A stretch of DNA of 64,000 nt from contig CM049316.1 in NCBI GenBank assembly GCA_026874595.1, positions 33,427,339 to 33,491,338 on the forward strand. Reading direction: 5' to 3'. This DNA is from Sipunculus nudus (taxonomy: Eukaryota > Annelida > Sipuncula > Golfingiida > Sipunculidae). Below, piece by piece: positions 48,080 through 59,366 of the stretch. The first letter of the stretch is position 1, and every line of letters begins with the position of its first letter. Position numbers and translations under genes: made by a program. Below the pieces are notes generated by a model. The model was not told the origin of the DNA. It searched no databases and saw only the letters and a list, made by a program, of their open reading frames with translations.

Positions 48080-50005
48080 CATTTGTAGAACTCAAAAACC
48101 TAAATAAAAGTTGTTTTTAATGTCAAATCCTGTGTATAAATGTTTCTCTTAGGTGAATGGATCGTATTCCTTTAATACGTCCTTATAACTTTGATTACAC
48201 GTTTCAGCAGTGCTTTTTGTTCCCGAAAGTACCATGGTGCGAACTTTGTCGAAACATTGTCAGTATTGAACGTCGTTCAAATGTTTTATTGAGAAAACAT
48301 TATAACACTGTTTAAAAAAAAACTTTCCACTTTGCCGTTGCAATAACGTTTTGTAGGAAACTAATGTAAAACGTATGTTTCCTGTATGTGACTGGATCGT
48401 TTCACACCGAATACGTGCAAATAACCTTGATAAAACGTTTACAAAATGTCCAAACATCCTTTCAGAACCCGATAAAACCATTGTAAGAACGTCGTCGAGA
48501 CCCTGTTTGATCACCATTTAGCGGCGTTAAGCTAACGTTGTCAGATTATTGCTGGAACGTTAGATTATTATAGGAACAATAAATACCCATTTTAAATGTT
48601 AACAAAACGTTTGTATAACATTTACACTTGTTTGTAAGGTAAAGTAAACCTTTTGGCAATGTTTGTTTTGGAAGAAACGTTATTATTACTACAAGAAAAC
48701 TTTCCTGATTCACGTTGGTTTGCTGTAAAAGGAAAAAAGTTATCCAAATTAAAAGACGACAGTTAGTACAACGTTGAGGTAATTATTTTTGGCTGAACAC
48801 GTCCTTACAACATTGCAGAAACGTCAGATACGCTCCATATCATATTCTTTAATATGTCGCTGAAACATTGCTTAGATGGCATATGAGTGTACTTCTAATG
48901 GCGTTGTGAAAACGTCGCCAAGACGCCGTTGGGTCACCATTTTTCGACGTTACGGTAACGTTGTCAGGTTGTTGTGGGAACAATAAACATATTTTTTAAT
49001 GTTAACAAAACGTTCTAATAACATTTTAAACGTTTTTGTAAGGTTGAATGAACGTTGTGGCAACGTTTGTTGTGAAAAAAACGTTATTATTACTACAAGA
49101 AAACTTTCCTGATTCACATTGTTTTGCTGTTAAAGGAAAAACGTTATCCCAACTAAAACACGACAGTTAGTACAACGTTGAGGTAACCATTTTGGGCTAA
49201 ACACGTCCTAACAACATTGCAGAAACGTCAGATACGCTCCATATCATATTCTTTGATATGTCGCTGAAACATTGCTTAGATGGCATATGAGTGTACTTCT
49301 AATGGTGTTGTGAAAACGTCGCCAAGACGCCGTTGGGTCACCATTTTGCGGCGTTACGGTAACGTTGTCAGGTTGTTGTGGGAACAATAAACATATTTTT
49401 AATGTTAACAAAACGTTCTAATAACATTTTAAACGTTTTTGTAAGGTTGAATGAACGTTGTGGCAACGTTTGTTGTGAAAAAAACGTTATTATTACTACA
49501 AGAAAACTTTCCTGATTCACGTTGTTTTGCTGTTAAAGGAAAAACGTTATCCCAACTAAAACACGACAGTTCGTACAACGTTGAGGTAACCATTTTGGGC
49601 TAAACACGTCCTTACAACATTGCAGAAACGTCAGATACGCTCCATATCATATTCTTTAATATGTCGCTGAAACATTGCTTAGAAGGCATATGAGTGTACT
49701 TCTAATGGCGTTGTGAAAACGTCGCCAAGACGCCGTTGGGTCACCATTTTTCGACGTTACGGTAACGTTGTCAGGTTGTTGTGGGAACAATAATCATATT
49801 TTTAATGTTAACAAAACGTTCTGATAACATTTTAAACGTTTTTGCAAGGTTGAGTAAACGTTGTGGCAACGTTTGTTGTGAAAAAAACGTTATTATTACT
49901 ACAAGAAAACTTTCCTGATTCACGTTGTTTTGCTGTTAAAGGAAAAACGTTATCCCAACTAAAACACGACGGTTAGTACAACGTTGAGGTAACTATTTTT
50001 GGCTA
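48080..50005 (+). repeat. 403-bp AACGTT-rich satellite, about 4.5 copies
   Basis: Units are aligned by GCCAAGACGCCGTTGGGTCA at 48917, 49321 and 49724 (spacing 403-404), with an older unit near 48490 and a very diverged one before it. The array ends abruptly near 50003. AACGTT, or a one-base variant, occurs many times per unit, and AACGTTG-TGG-CAACGTT forms an inverted repeat in each. No protein-coding signal is present. Confidence 0.9.
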
Positions 50006-50084
50006 GCTGGGTATTCGGAATACTCAAATTTCATGGGCCGATGGGGTGAAGCTGCATGCATGTCCAACAACCGTAACTCTGCCT

Positions 50085-50270
50085 GGGTTTTAGTATTTAC
50101 ATATTTAGTATCTACTTAAATGCCCAAAATAAAATGTGATTTCATGTACCGAAAGACACAAGCCCTAGAGCCGTAATTTAGTTATCCAATTTGCACCGAG
50201 GGAGCAGAATATGTTCTAAGCGTTGCGAAACAGCAAGAGCAATTTATTGGCTCTGTAAGTGGGAACAAGG
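50085..50270 (+). repeat. Dispersed repeat, copy 1 (partner 55285-55490)
   Basis: Shared ordered phrases are GATTTCATGTACCGAAAGA-like text, AGAGCCGTAATTTAGTTAT, CAATTTGC, GTTGCGA.ACAGCAAGAGCAA and GGCTCTGT. The class is unknown. Confidence 0.65.
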
Positions 50271-51474
50271 GGTTTATATAACAATGTTTGAATACTGGTA
50301 TTGGCACTAGTTTAATTATTGTTACCGGTATTATTAATTTCAATTAATTAATAATTTAACAATACCAACTTTCAGTAGTTACAAACACTCTACTTGAGTA
50401 ATATATTAAAATAAAATTAAGTTACCCCACCCCCCGCCCCCCATAACAGCATATGACATGTAGCTTTAACCTTTACGTAAGCAACACGTTTAATGTTGTC
50501 TTTCTTAAATGCTTCGTAGGAAATGCACCCTCAGTGTTAAAAAAAAATCCCATTAATTTTGACTGTTACACTCTTGTTTTTCAAATTTGCTAAGTTAGAC
50601 ATGAACAAGTTGTAAGTTTAAACAACTGCGGAGATGTCATAGCTGATGCGAGGGGAAGACCGTTTATGCTTGAATTATGCAAATGATTTATTATAACAGT
50701 TAAATGCAAGCTAAATTTTCAAACCCTTTTTTTACACTTCTTTTTTGCGGTCTTGCGAAATTGGGAGTGAAGGTGTTTGAACGAAAATCCTACTGTTATT
50801 ATTATTATGTCATTCACATTAGAAATAGGCACACTTTTAAATGTCAGAGGAAGATGAATTAAGTGTGTTGTTGCGAATGATATAAAGTATATGTTAAATA
50901 AAGTGCATTTTAGCAGTAAGTACGTTAACATTGTGAGATAATCATAACCATTCCAAAAAATGGAAGTAAATTAAAAAACTGCAGGAAACACAACTGACAA
51001 CTTTTAATCCCCATTCACATGCCGATATTTACTCCTGCGAATATATACGCATGTGAGGAAATTTATTTATGTAAAAGTTCTGTAACTTTCACGGTGCCGA
51101 AACATTATGGAGTGTACCCAAAACTCATGATGTGTTTCACATCATAAAATAACAAAGAAAAATATAGTATATATATAGAAAAATATATAGAAAATAATAT
51201 ATATATATAGCGAATAAAAATCTTGTGATTAAATTGTCATGACGTCGTATTTAATAATTTTTTATGGTGAATTAGGCACATGTTCAAGCAACCCGTAACC
51301 GTAAAATGAATCAATACTTTGCGTGTATCTGTATGTAATAAACATTTGTGCATCATACCTTCTAACGATAAACACAAAGCCATGATATTTTTTAATTTTA
51401 TTTTTTCATTTTTTTGTAGGTAACCTCCTCCATTTGTTAATGTTTACTTAACTATTACTAAGTACATCTGCAGA
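50271..51474. other. AT-rich DNA, no gene recognised
   Basis: A small inverted repeat of AATTAATTAATAATT type lies near 50330-50365. Otherwise nothing that I can support. Confidence 0.4.
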
Positions 51475-51773
51475 GTTCTACGTGACAGAGGCTTTAACGC
51501 GGTTATCCTGGTGTCAACCTGGCTCGAAATACCAGTCCTGCGGGCCCTGGGTGTGTGTCATTCCCATTGCTGGTTTATTACACCGAAGAAGCCCGAAAGG
51601 CGGACTCGTTTGAGAGTGAAACATGACTGTTGGGCACAGTCTAACCATTTAACCTGCAGAGCGATCACATTGGGTGGGGGCCGACCGTGAAAAATCTCAC
51701 CACCTGGACTGAGATTCGAACTCACGATCTCCCGGCTTTGTATCCTGCGCTCTACCCCTCATCCACAAAGCCC
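51475..51773 (-). mobile_element. tRNA-derived SINE
   Basis: The minus-strand head (51773 leftward) reads like a tRNA gene: GGGCTTTGTGGATGAGGGG, A-box-like GGGGTAGAGCGCAGG, and B box GAGTTCGAATCTC (about 51710-51722), with tRNA spacing. A GC-richer body of about 210 bp follows. The tRNA-like part cannot form a normal acceptor stem, so this is a SINE head, not a functional tRNA. Confidence 0.7.
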
Positions 51774-52611
51774 TGATATACTGTGGTTGGCGTTTTGTTA
51801 GCGAGGGTTTCAAATTCGCGATATTCGCAAAAGGGGGACTGTCGCGAAAATAAACCCTCGTGAATAAGAGGTCCCATCGTCGTAGGGAATGTTGAAAAGT
51901 AAATGTTTGACCCGATGAATATAAATAGATCGTGTATACTCAAAAACTCATTTTATAAATTATATCATATCTTTCTATTTGCCTTTCAAATTTCCATTAT
52001 ATTTTGTTGATAAGATTTTGGGCACATACTATTTGATATAATTAACTCACAGAGTATTGTTGCATACTTTTTACGGGTCCTTTGTATTGTGAGATTGCGA
52101 GAATGAAACCCTCATGGAACACTAAAAAAAAAGTGAAAATCGCAAAATTTTAGCTCAACGAATATTAAGCATATCGCATTATATATTTCCCATTAACAAA
52201 AAAAAATCTGTTGTCATAATAAAATGAGCTAAGGCCACAGCAAATAAAAATAGTTGTCACTGTTATTTTAACAGAGTTTTTGTGTTTTATTTTTTTGGTG
52301 AAGGGGCTAAGTGGATGAATAAAATTTCGGTATAATATTGTTACTCATTGGTGTTTTGGTTAATTCATTTCATAGAATTATTATGCATGCAATCGACATT
52401 AGTTAAAATCAAAGTAAAATCTTGAGTTCTAATATATATCGATAATTTCGCGCAGTCCAACTGCTTTTCGATTGTAGGCATGGGTTATTCAATTTCCCAT
52501 GTCGTAAAAGAAGGGGGAGGGGCAACGTCCCTAAAAATACACTCCTTGCATATTATGTATTAACAATATAAAAAGAAATCATAATAACATTAAGATGACA
52601 TTCTGAGGGCT
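51774..52611. other. Unassigned AT-rich stretch
   Basis: Nothing that I can support. Confidence 0.4.
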
Positions 52612-54130
52612 GACGGTGGCACACAATATGTGGATTGTAGATGTCGCATTATGAAGATTAAAATGTCATATTATGTGGATTGAAGATGTCGTATAATGTG
52701 GATTGTAGATGTCGCATTATGAAGATTAAAATGTCACATTATGTGGATTGAAGATGTCGTATAATGTGGATTGTAGATGTCGCATAATGAAGATTAAAAT
52801 GTCACATTATGTGGATTGAAGATTTCGTACAATGTGGATTGTAGATGTCGCATTATGAAGATTAAAATGTCACATTATGTGGATTGAAGATGTCGTATAA
52901 TATGGATTGTAAATGTCGCATAATGAAGATTAAAATGTCACATTATGTGGATTGAAGATGTCATATAATGTGGATTGTAGATATTGCATAATGAAGATTA
53001 AAATGTCACATTATGTGGATTGAAGATGTCATATAATGTGGATTGTAGATGTTGCATAATGAAGATTAAAATGTCACATTATGTGGATTGAAGATGTCAT
53101 ATAATGTGGATTGTAGATGTCACATAATGAAGATTAAAGTTCACTTAAAGTGGATTGAGGTTATAAAATAAAATATAAAATATATATTGATGTGTCGCCT
53201 AATGTTGATTGTAGATGTCGCATAATGAAGATTAAAATGTCACATTATGTGGATTGAAGATGTCGTATAATGTGGATTGTAGATGTTGCATAATGAAGAT
53301 TAAAATGTCACATTATGTGGATTAAAGATGTCATATAATGTGGATTGTAGATGTCACATAGTGAAGATTAGAGTGTCACATACTAGTATATAATGTTGAT
53401 TGAAGATGTCATATAATGTGGATTGTAGATGTCACATAATGTGAATTAAAATGTCAATTAACGTGAAATGAAGGTGTAACATAATTTGCATTGAAATGTC
53501 ACATTATGTGACACTTCAATATACATTTTAAGACACCTTTAATCCACATTATGTTACACTTATTATTATAATCCATATTGTGTGCCATCTTCTTCCCTCA
53601 GAATGTCACAAAATGTGGATTGAAGAGTCACATGATGTTAATTGAAATGTCCTATAATGTGGATTGAAGGTGTCACATTATATGGATGGTAGATGTAACA
53701 TAATTAGGTTTAAAATTTCAAATAATATTGATCGTAAGTGTCACATAATGTTGATTGAATATGTCACATAATGTGAATTGAAGATGTCACATAATGTGGA
53801 AGAAAAGTGTTACACAATGTGAATTGAGGATGTAACATAATGTGTATTGAAGGATTCATATAATGTGAATTGAACATAATGTGGCTATAAGGTGACACAT
53901 AATGTTAATTGTCGGTGTCACATAATGTAGAATGTAAGTGCCACATAATATTGATTGAGAGTGACACATAATTGAAGGTGTCACATAATGTGGATTGTAG
54001 GAATAACTTAATGTGGATTGAAGGTGACATGCACAAGACGTGGATTGTAGGTATCACTTAATGTGTATTGAAGGTGACACATAATGTGGATTGTAGGTAT
54101 AACTTAATGTGGATTGAAGGTTTCCTAAAT
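52612..54130 (+). repeat. 68-bp minisatellite built of ~22-bp subunits
   Basis: From 52620 to about 53130 a regular 68-bp unit repeats, made of three related ~22-bp subunits (GATGTCGTATAATGTGGATT, GTAGATGTCGCATAATGAAG, ATTAAAATGTCACATTATG). After about 53400 the array becomes irregular, single-subunit, with a GAAGGTGTCACATAATGTGG-like consensus. About 53505-53600 reads in the opposite orientation. Confidence 0.9.
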
Positions 54131-54735
54131 TGTTACTCATGTTTGTATCCTTGCAAACTGATAAAGTTTCACATGCCTCGAGTAGTAAATGTGAAAATGA
54201 GGAAAAAGCATCCCTTCAATTCATATCGTGGGTCTATAAAGTCAGTAGTACAATTTATTAATTTTTGCAATTGCTATGCCTTCAAAAACAGATTTGAAAT
54301 ACCTACTTTGTATCCTCGCTTAATCATGTACAATTTTTTTTTTTATAATAATATTACATTTAACGACACGTAAATAGAATTTATGGTGAACCTTATGTAC
54401 TCAGATCATAAGATCGTTTTAATTTCCTCCCTGTTTAAAGTATAGAATCTGTTTTGTAAACCTTTCGCTAAATCATACGATTTTCATTTTTTTTGGTTAG
54501 TTTAGATCTGTGGATATTATAGCGAGGAAACGTACATGTAGCAATATAAATGTTTAATATGTCAACAAAAACAAACAAACGAAGGAAAGTATAGATGTCT
54601 GTAGTCATCCAACGATTACTAGGGAGGCTTCAACGTCATCTCTACCCCCAAAGTGTCAGTAGCTAGTAGGAGATTGAATGATTTATCACAGGGCTACCTA
54701 TAAAAAATAGGATCAAAATACCTATCAAAATGCAT
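54131..54735. other. Unassigned stretch
   Basis: A plus-strand frame (54068-54373) starts inside the minisatellite and has no recognisable domain. No other signal is seen. Confidence 0.35.
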
Positions 54736-54942
54736 CAGGGCGGATCCAGAATTTAGGAAAAGGAGGAGTCTAACACAAGAGGACTAATGATGAAGTCCTA
54801 AACAAGATCCTCGGGCCAGGATACAGGATAAAAAGGGTGCGGGGTGTCCAGGCCGGAAAAAAAAAATGCTCTGAAACACTTAAGAAGGCTGCGGCGGGGA
54901 AAAAAACGGAACCCCTGGACCTTTCCCATGGATCCGCTTCTG
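54736..54942. mobile_element. hAT-type MITE
   Basis: The left end CAGGGCGGATCCAGAATT and the right end, read in reverse complement, CAGAAGCGGATCCATG form imperfect TIRs of the CAGGGGCGGATCCAG type, common in animal hAT MITEs. It is about 207 bp with no coding. No clear 8-bp target duplication was seen, so it is probably old. Confidence 0.65.
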
Positions 54943-57900
54943 TGCACGTGAAAGGCCAAGTATGATATGATTTAATATGGCTCTAGCTATCAGTGATGTA
55001 GGACTGGAGTATGGACTTGAAATCGAGACCAGAGTCCACTTTTCGGATTCGGACTTGAACTCGATGGTTCTGGACTCGGATTTTAGGTAAGGATTCGGAG
55101 GTGAGGACTCAAGAAACCAAACCAAGTATATTTCGAGATCAGTAGAAAATAATCTCTGCAAACTACCAACAGAATATCAGGCATACAAAATTAGAATATA
55201 TTAACCAAACTTTAGTTCGGCATCGGGAGCTCAAGATTATTTAACATTCAAGTAAACACTTAGCCCTTCTTGGATTTTTTACGTATATACGTTTCTAGTA
55301 TCTGCTAAAATGCTTAAAAAATAAACGTGATTCATGTACCGAAAGATGTAAATCAGTGCCAGCTCTTATCACTGAATAGTCGGCTAGAGAGCCGTAATTT
55401 AGTTATATAATTTGCGGGTGGCAGTGGCAGTACCCTTTATAAGGGTTGCGACACAGCAAGAGCAAGTTTGATGGCTCTGTTAGTGGTAGGTATTAAGTAT
55501 TAACCATTGCATCGACTGAGCCAGTCTATTCATTTTTCTCTGTGCATCATTTTCTGAATAAAGCCCCGAGGATAAAATGTTTCTTACTTTTTTAATATGC
55601 AGCATATCTTATATGAACTACATTTAGCCTGGATTTGAATTAAAACCGATAAAAAAATTAACACAACCAACCGATTATTAATATGTATTTTATGTATAAC
55701 GTCATTTCGAGCAGGCATTTGAATATTAAAATTAAAACAAGAGCCAAAACTGCAATAGGCTGCACTATTCTCATTGGAGTGGACATTTCAAAGGATAACC
55801 AAATTGATCCTCTGATAAATGGCTTAAATTTTTTTATATATTGGCAAAAAATTTTCCAAACCCTTTTTCCTTAACCTCATTTGCATAATGTACTGATTAT
55901 TTAAACAGCGACCTTGTTCAAACTCTTTTCACTCTCCGTTCTGTTGTATATTTGGTCCGGAAAATCATAGTCTGTATAAAAAAATCGAAAAACATGACTT
56001 ACTATGATCACAAAAGATACATAATAAATATAATGGTAGTAATACGTTATATGAGTATTGGTTTCCTCAATAACGCGGAGCGTCAGTAATCACGGGCTTT
56101 TTTGGCCAAAAGAAAGTGGCGGAAGAAAAAGGAAAAGAAAAATATTGAGATCGATGATTTTGCATTGCCATTAGGGGGACCGAAAAAAGGCTCAGACGCA
56201 TAAATATTTATACTCAAGTATGGATATAGATATACATCATTAGAAGGGATGCTTAATAAATGTATGTGTTATTGATTATATTTATATATAGTTCTCAAAA
56301 TTAATTTTAACAAATATAAGTATATCCCCAAAAGCGCCCATCCCTTTCTACTAAGTTCTTGTTGTGTAACATCTTGCTACATGCTGTTATTGACACTTTT
56401 GATTCACATCGCAGCACATTCGCAGCGATTCACTGAAGCAAAGGGGCCCAAAATATCAATAAAACAATTGCTAATCCAAAGGGTATATTAAGTGTATTCG
56501 TGATCTTGATAACGACACATTACATAAACACGGTACTTGAATAGCAAATGCGCCTACTGCTAATATAAACAAGCCGACACATTTTGATCGAAGCTACGGT
56601 GGGATATACCTCTAACCAAAGGATAGGAAATCCCAGAAACGGACGCCAAAAATCCATACCAGCCGTCTTCCCACTTTGTTAAATTATTATTTCAATATCC
56701 CGTGAACCAACGCACTGTTTGTTATACGTGTAACGATCTCACATTAGTCGGCAATGCCGTTCGATGAACTCACGTTGTCTTGCTGACCCGCATAGCAAAC
56801 CCGCGTACAAAACATATTCTAAATCTACGAACGGTCGGTGCTCAAAAAGATACGAGAGTTTTTCAGGTGCATTCAGTAGAATCTGTGAATTTAATATATG
56901 TGTATCTGAAGATATGCATGTCCAGGGCTTTTACAATGGATGTGACATTCAAATTATATTCAAGAGTACATGAAATGATCTCACAATTTATATTTGAGAT
57001 CACAGAGATCACACTGCCTATAGAAGCGCGCTGCACTGAGTTGGACTTCCCGATTATTTCAAAGTGATTGAAATTGCTAGTGTTAAAAACTGTATAATTA
57101 AAGGGAAAGTTGCCCGCTAGAGAGAAACTGCCTAGCCACGGACCTAATTAATAAAGCCAACATACATCGGGTAAATAAGCGGAAATTTTAAAACAAGATA
57201 TAATCACCAAAAAAAAGTCACTACGCAATTAATGGAACGAAAAGAAAACAGAACTTTCTAAATACATCTAGAACTTAAAACGAAAATAGAAATGTGCATT
57301 CCAATGGATACATGCCTCCGACATTGGAGCACAAGTTTCCAAAACGCTATGCAAACACACTGGACACCGTTACTCTGAGGTGCTGGGCGCTCGAGCGTGA
57401 CTTGAACAGGTTGCCGGGCACACTGATGAGGCGTGACCTTCTGTGCATTCACTTACTTTTTGCCCATATGCCCAGGTTCATTCGTGCAGAAGTGACCCTA
57501 CATTTTTGAATATTCCTTGATGATGCTGCAGAGAAGATGCTGGATTATCTGATGATCACCCGGGTGCCGAGACTGACAATGGCATGAAACTCGGAGTAAT
57601 AACTAGATGCTCCAACGTGCTTAACGTTTCAATTATTTGGCGGGAGGCCCATGGGGATAAAATACAAAATTTGGTCTCTATACTGTATAGAATTGTCAGA
57701 GATATCGGGTTATAAAATTCACCTCACCGGGACGACATACTAACAACTGCGAGTAAATTGTAATTTGATAACAGGAACTGGGTAAAGAGGGGAACGGAAT
57801 TTTTCATTATGGCCATGAGCGCCCCCCACCCCCCAAAGATGAGCGAAACGCAAAATTTAAGCTGTGAATTCAAGGGCGTAGCGAGGATTTACAGAATGGA

Positions 57901-58046
57901 AGGTGTTGGAGCGGCTTTATACATACATACACACAATATATATATATATAAATTCTCAAAAGAAGGATAACCATTGCCACAGCATAAATAAGAACTGAGA
58001 TTGGGTGAAAAAGTGTCAATAAGGCCAAAAAAAAAAAAAAAAAAAA
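54943..58046. other. Mostly unique DNA with small repeats
   Basis: 55000-55115 holds degenerate GGACTTGAACTCG-type ~12-bp repeats, and 55285-55490 is the partner of 50085-50270. 57470-57520 resembles 61240-61290 in the first P450 intron (CATTCGTGCAGAAGTGAC versus CATTCGTGCATAAGTGAC). A short TA run lies at 57938-57953, and a 21-base A tract at 58026-58046 abuts the next MITE. No gene is recognised. Confidence 0.4.
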
Positions 58047-58338
58047 GGTATGGTTCTCAGGCACCACCCGCATCAATTTTAAACCCCCGCATCAAAAATT
58101 ATTTTGATAGAAACTTAACAATTTCGAGCTGCAGCCGCTCGGACATTTCTTTCAAGAAGATAAAATCATAAAGTTTTCCTTTGTTATGTAAGGCTTTTAC
58201 TTGTTTAGGAAAATAAATCTGTTATTATCATACTTTTCCCTTATCATTTGGCATTTTATCGAAACATACAAAAAAAATTAAAAATAAAAAGCGCCCGCCC
58301 GCATTATTTTCTGAAGAAAAGTGCCTGAGAACCATACC
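58047..58338. mobile_element. MITE with perfect terminal inverted repeats
   Basis: GGTATGGTTCTCAGGCAC at the left end is matched exactly by its reverse complement at 58321-58338. The match extends outward through six to seven A/T bases, so the insertion was probably in or copied A/T runs. The internal 256 bp contain CCCGCAT-rich text near both ends. No coding. Confidence 0.85.
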
Positions 58339-58809
58339 TTTTTTTGCCTAATTACAATCAATTTTTTATTCATTAATCATTTCCTTTTAATGCATGATTA
58401 ATTATCTCCAGTTTATTTGACAAACGGCAAATGGAGATATTTGACATATTTAAAAAAAACTGTCTTGGATGACAGCGAACTTGATGTAAACATAACTGAT
58501 ATTTTCATGTTATGAAAATGACTTTTATTTTATAACATAAATAGTGTCTCAAAGTTTCCCCAGTTTGCATACAAAGTCAGATGAGTTGGGGGATGGCATG
58601 AAACTGAAGTGTAAATTGGCTTAAATGACGAAATCGCAGTGAATCAGTAATGTAAATGATAGGTTATCGAAAAAAACTACTTATCCAATCGACCCCCCCC
58701 CCCCCCCGCCCCTAATTGCTGTCAAGTTTAGTTTCGAAATGATGTTAAATTTAGACCCGAACAAAAAGTGGAAAAAAATAAAAATAAAATATCAACTTAA
58801 ATTTCTTAA

Positions 58810-58813
<4 letters not shown>
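58339..58813. other. Unassigned stretch with poly(C)
   Basis: A 15-base C run lies at 58693-58707. Nothing else. Confidence 0.5.

Positions 58814-58868
<55 letters not shown>
58814..58868. repeat. (TA)n microsatellite
   Basis: Pure TA run directly left of the next inverted repeat. Confidence 0.95.
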
Positions 58869-58871
<3 letters not shown>

Positions 58872-58872
<1 letters not shown>

Positions 58873-59165
58873 TAATTATACAAATAGAGGAATCAAATTT
58901 TGTCAGACATTTTACTACTACGTAGTTCCGTGCAACGTGCTGCATTCATTAGGTAACACTGTCTGATTGAGATGGTATTGTTCATAACTGTGCATATTTG
59001 AGAAGTTTATGTTGTGTGGGCAGTCCTAGGTTACGTAATGGTTATAGGTTACCCGGTACGTTTGCTGCTTACTTTTACTTTAAATACATGCAGTACGTTG
59101 CACGAAACAACGTAGAAGTAAAAAATGTCTAACAATTAGATACCTCTATTTGTATAATAATAAAG
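58872..59165. repeat. Diverged inverted repeat with hammerhead-like arms
   Basis: The left arm (58872-58952) and the reverse complement of the right arm (about 59088-59160) align over ~75-80 bp: TTATACAAATAGAGG, then AGACATTTT, CTACGTAG/TTCTACGTTG, CGTGCAACGT and CTGCAT. The ~135-bp spacer is unique. Confidence 0.8.
58895..58975 (-). ncRNA. Decayed hammerhead-ribozyme-like motif
   Basis: Minus-strand reading: stem I CAGACA..UUAC, then CUAAUGA (58953-58947; consensus CUGANGA with G changed to A), a small stem II UGCA/UGCA, GGAAC (consensus GAAAC, one change), a short stem III ACU/AGU with loop ACGU, UA as the would-be cleavage site, and stem I return GUAA..UGUCUG. The stem I pairing (four plus six base pairs around an internal loop) is good, and the order of parts is that of a type I hammerhead. 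Two essential bases are changed, so it should be inactive. The right arm keeps CACGAAAC (59101-59108) but lacks the first core. Confidence 0.5.
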
Positions 59166-59225
59166 CTCTGGTGTCATACCATAGAGCACTGTAGCAGTTG
59201 TTTATCGCAGTAAACCATTAGTTTA

Positions 59226-59276
<51 letters not shown>

Positions 59277-59366
59277 TTTATGGACAGTTTTTATATACAT
59301 ACATATAAATATATTATATATATAGTTTATATGGACAGTATATATATATATATATATATATATATC
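59226..59366. repeat. Clustered (TA)n tracts
   Basis: TA runs at 59226-59266 and 59341-59366, with TATA-rich text between. Confidence 0.9.

Noticed and set aside
51550-51640. Possible ribozyme-like CCGAAGA...GAAAC inside the SINE body
   Set aside because: The first core is not CUGANGA, and stem II does not bring the two parts together. It is better explained as SINE body.
51700-51773. tRNA gene on the minus strand
   Set aside because: The A and B boxes are tRNA-like, but the acceptor and anticodon arms do not close properly and a SINE body follows.
54880-55161. 93-codon minus-strand frame
   Set aside because: It spans the hAT MITE end and the GGACTTGAACTCG-type repeats, so it has no independent coding evidence.
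57548-57592. Possible hammerhead: CTGATGA followed by CACCCGGGTG and, later, GAAAC
   Set aside because: The expected GAAA right after stem II reads GAGA, and the later GAAAC is too far away. No stem I pairing was found.
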